Source: Alphaproteobacteria bacterium
GTDB lineage: Bacteria; Pseudomonadota; Alphaproteobacteria; RS24
Assembly: GCA_009920875.1 (NCBI GenBank)
Contig: RFZE01000086.1
Coordinates: 1 to 6,360, forward strand
Direction of reading: 5' to 3'
DNA length: 6,360 bases
In this document: positions 5,071 to 6,360 of the stretch, in pieces
Layout: the number at the start of each line of letters is the position of its first letter
Position numbering within the stretch: the first letter of the stretch is position 1
Notes under the pieces: generated by a model
The model's input: the letters and a program-made list of their open reading frames with translations, nothing else
The model's database searches: none
What the model was told of the DNA's origin: nothing
Position numbers and translations under genes: made by a program

Positions 5071-6251
5071 AAAAAGCGTATCGCCTCATCGCGGCGGAAC
5101 AGATAGAGCAAAACACGAAGCGCCTCACCACGCGGGCTTTTCAAAAGCGGGTCGCGTTCCAGCAGCAATCTTACGTCATCATGCACGGCGGGCAGCAAAT
5201 CGGCATGCGCCTCTAAATCGGCGAGACGAAATGCAGGTAGGCCGCTTTGCCGCGTGCCCAACACCTCACCGGCACCGCGCAAACGCAAATCTTCTTCGGC
5301 AATTTTGAAGCCATCTTCGGTCTCACGCATAATGCCCAAGCGCGCTTTCGCGGTTTCGCCAAGCGGCCCGCGATAGAGCAGCACGCAGCTTGATTTATCC
5401 AAGCCACGGCCAACGCGCCCGCGCAGCTGGTGCAATTGCGCCAAGCCGAAGCGCTCGGCGTGCTCAATCACCATCACTGTCGCCTCCGGCACATTCACGC
5501 CCACTTCAATGACGGTTGTCGCTACCAAAACGGCAATCTCGCCGCTGGCAAAACGCGCCATCACCGCGTCTTTTTCGGCTGCTTTCATTTGCCCGTGCAC
5601 CAATCCCACCTTGTCGCCATAAATGGTGCGCAGCGCATTGGCGCGGTCTTCAGCGGCGGCCAAGTCAATCAATTCGCTTTCACTGACCAGCGGGCATACC
5701 CAATAGACGCGCGCACCATCTTGCAGTGCATTGCTTAGGCCCTGCGCCACTTCTTCATAGCGGTCCATCGAAATAACCCGCGTATCAACCGGCTTACGGC
5801 CGGGCGGCTTATCGGGCATGCGCGAAACATCCATATCGCCATAAGTGGTCAGCGTCAGCGTGCGTGGTATCGGTGTTGCCGTCATCACCAGCACATCGAC
5901 ACCATTGCCCTTGCTCGACAGCGCCATGCGTTGCTGAACGCCAAAACGGTGCTGCTCATCAACCACGGCCAGCCCCAAATCGGCAAAGGTGACATCATCT
6001 TGAAACAGCGCATGGGTGCCAATGGCAATTTGCACATCGCCCGAGGCCAAAGCGTCCAGGCTTTCTTGCCGCGGCTTGCCCTTATTGCGCGCCGTCATCA
6101 CCTGCCAGCGAATGCCCAGCTCATCAAGCCAAGGCCCCAGCGTTTCGGCATGTTGGCGCGCCAATATTTCAGTCGGCGCCATCAGTGCAGCTTGCGCACC
6201 ATTGGCCACGGCTTGCAGCATGGCCATCACAGCGACCACCGTCTTGCCGCT
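5058..6251 (-). CDS. recG: ATP-dependent DNA helicase RecG, helicase part (5' end missing)
   Basis: RecG unwinds and reverses stalled forks and branch-migrates Holliday junctions. This frame gives 397 residues, equal to the C-terminal helicase part of a roughly 690-aa family protein. Counting from the GTG codon at 6239, superfamily 2 motifs run in order: MAPTEILARQH (20-30), IGTHALFQ (73-80), DEQHRFG (94-100), MTATPIPRTL (119-128), LVHGQMK (213-219), VATTVIEVGVNVP (239-251) and QLHQLRGRVGRG (268-279). The RecG-specific LRGAGEVLGTRQSG follows at 320-333. The Walker A motif is cut. SGKT is present (6251-6240), but the preceding codons read L-V-R instead of G-D-V-G, and the frame meets a TAG at 6290-6288. 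The N-terminal wedge domain, about 300 residues, is therefore absent. GTG 6239 lies inside helicase motif I and is not a real start. As it stands the product could not be a working RecG. Intact recG may exist elsewhere if the join is artificial. Confidence 0.93.
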   Translation of the reverse strand, partial: SGKTVVAVMAMLQAVANGAQAALMAPTEILARQHAETLGPWLDELGIRWQVMTARNKGKPRQESLDALASGDVQIAIGTHALFQDDVTFADLGLAVVDEQHRFGVQQRMALSSKGNGVDVLVMTATPIPRTLTLTTYGDMDVSRMPDKPPGRKPVDTRVISMDRYEEVAQGLSNALQDGARVYWVCPLVSESELIDLAAAEDRANALRTIYGDKVGLVHGQMKAAEKDAVMARFASGEIAVLVATTVIEVGVNVPEATVMVIEHAERFGLAQLHQLRGRVGRGLDKSSCVLLYRGPLGETAKARLGIMRETEDGFKIAEEDLRLRGAGEVLGTRQSGLPAFRLADLEAHADLLPAVHDDVRLLLERDPLLKSPRGEALRVLLYLFRRDEAIRFLQSG

Positions 6252-6260
6252 TCTTACAAG
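6243..6260. other. Junction breaking recG at the Walker A motif
   Basis: RecG identity holds on the minus strand through Ser-Gly-Lys-Thr (to 6251) and is lost immediately beyond. From about 6252 the sequence reads instead as the start of an unrelated plus-strand ORF. CTTGCCGCT (6243-6251) reads sensibly on both sides: as S-G-K codons of recG on the minus strand and as L-A-A codons leading into S-Y-K-M-L-K on the plus strand. It may be the microhomology at the breakpoint. Either a true rearrangement or a chimeric contig join would look like this. Confidence 0.7.
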
Positions 6261-6360
6261 ATGCTCAAGGCAATGAAAAAAGAAGAACTACGCAAAGGCT
6301 TCAAAACCCTTAAGGCTGAATTCGATGTTGTCGCCGATGGCGAAAAAGACGCCGAAGAAA
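6261..6360 (+). CDS. 5' part of an unrecognised charged ORF (runs off the window)
   Basis: An open plus-strand frame from ATG 6261 (or ATG 6273) reaches the window edge with 33 codons. It begins MLKAMKKEELRKGFKTLK and continues AEFDVVADGEKDAEE. It is lysine- and glutamate-rich, probably helical, with no signal peptide. Codon choice looks like real coding DNA, mainly GAA, AAA and GGC. CAAGG close to ATG 6273 is poorly spaced for a ribosome site. The frame is also open to the left through SYK and into recG DNA, so the visible start may be internal to a longer gene cut at the same junction. I do not recognise the family. Confidence 0.45.
   Translation, partial: MLKAMKKEELRKGFKTLKAEFDVVADGEKDAEE

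Noticed and set aside
5036..5738. Plus-strand ORFs opposite recG (5036-5308, 5430-5738)
   Set aside because: They are antisense to intact helicase motifs and have His/Arg-rich compositions typical of shadow translation.
6237..6239. GTG 6239 as a true recG start producing a short helicase
   Set aside because: The codon is the Val directly after the Walker A Lys-Thr, so such a protein would lack the ATP-binding loop and the whole wedge domain.

Overview
The window looks like chromosomal DNA of an alphaproteobacterium with moderate GC. The 3' end of glmU runs into glmS, and a DUF502 membrane protein faces recG tail to tail. From memory, glmU-glmS-DUF502-recG is a common neighbourhood in alphaproteobacteria. 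The exact order cannot be assigned from this sequence alone.

Layout, left to right. (a) 1-1908, plus strand: the last 25 codons of glmU, then a complete glmS. This is the UDP-N-acetylglucosamine pathway that feeds peptidoglycan and lipopolysaccharide. (b) 1936-2522, plus strand: a small acidic protein of unknown function and a DCC-family (DUF393) thiol-disulfide-type protein. The second gene starts at a TTG that overlaps the stop of the first. (c) 4004-2528, minus strand: a tightly overlapping three-gene operon of an APH/ACAD10-11-like phosphotransferase, a DUF6285 protein and a 28-residue small lipoprotein. The lipoprotein falls below normal gene-calling length but has a strong ribosome binding site. 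(d) 4005-4404: an AT-rich intergenic stretch with no convincing gene. It probably holds the promoters of the two flanking, divergent units. (e) 4405-5061, plus strand: the DUF502 membrane protein. (f) 6251-5058, minus strand: the helicase part of recG, whose stop codon overlaps that of DUF502 inside a perfect 9-bp hairpin. (g) 6261-6360, plus strand: the start of an unrecognised charged ORF. The recG frame is cut off inside the Walker A motif where this sequence begins, so about 6251 is a junction, either a real rearrangement or an assembly/amplification chimera.

Most of the window is ordinary. The points most worth a second look are the recG junction, the hidden lipoprotein at the end of the phosphotransferase operon, and the hairpin built from the two overlapping stop regions. 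I found no tRNA, rRNA, CRISPR array, insertion sequence or defence system. No complete novel system is evident.
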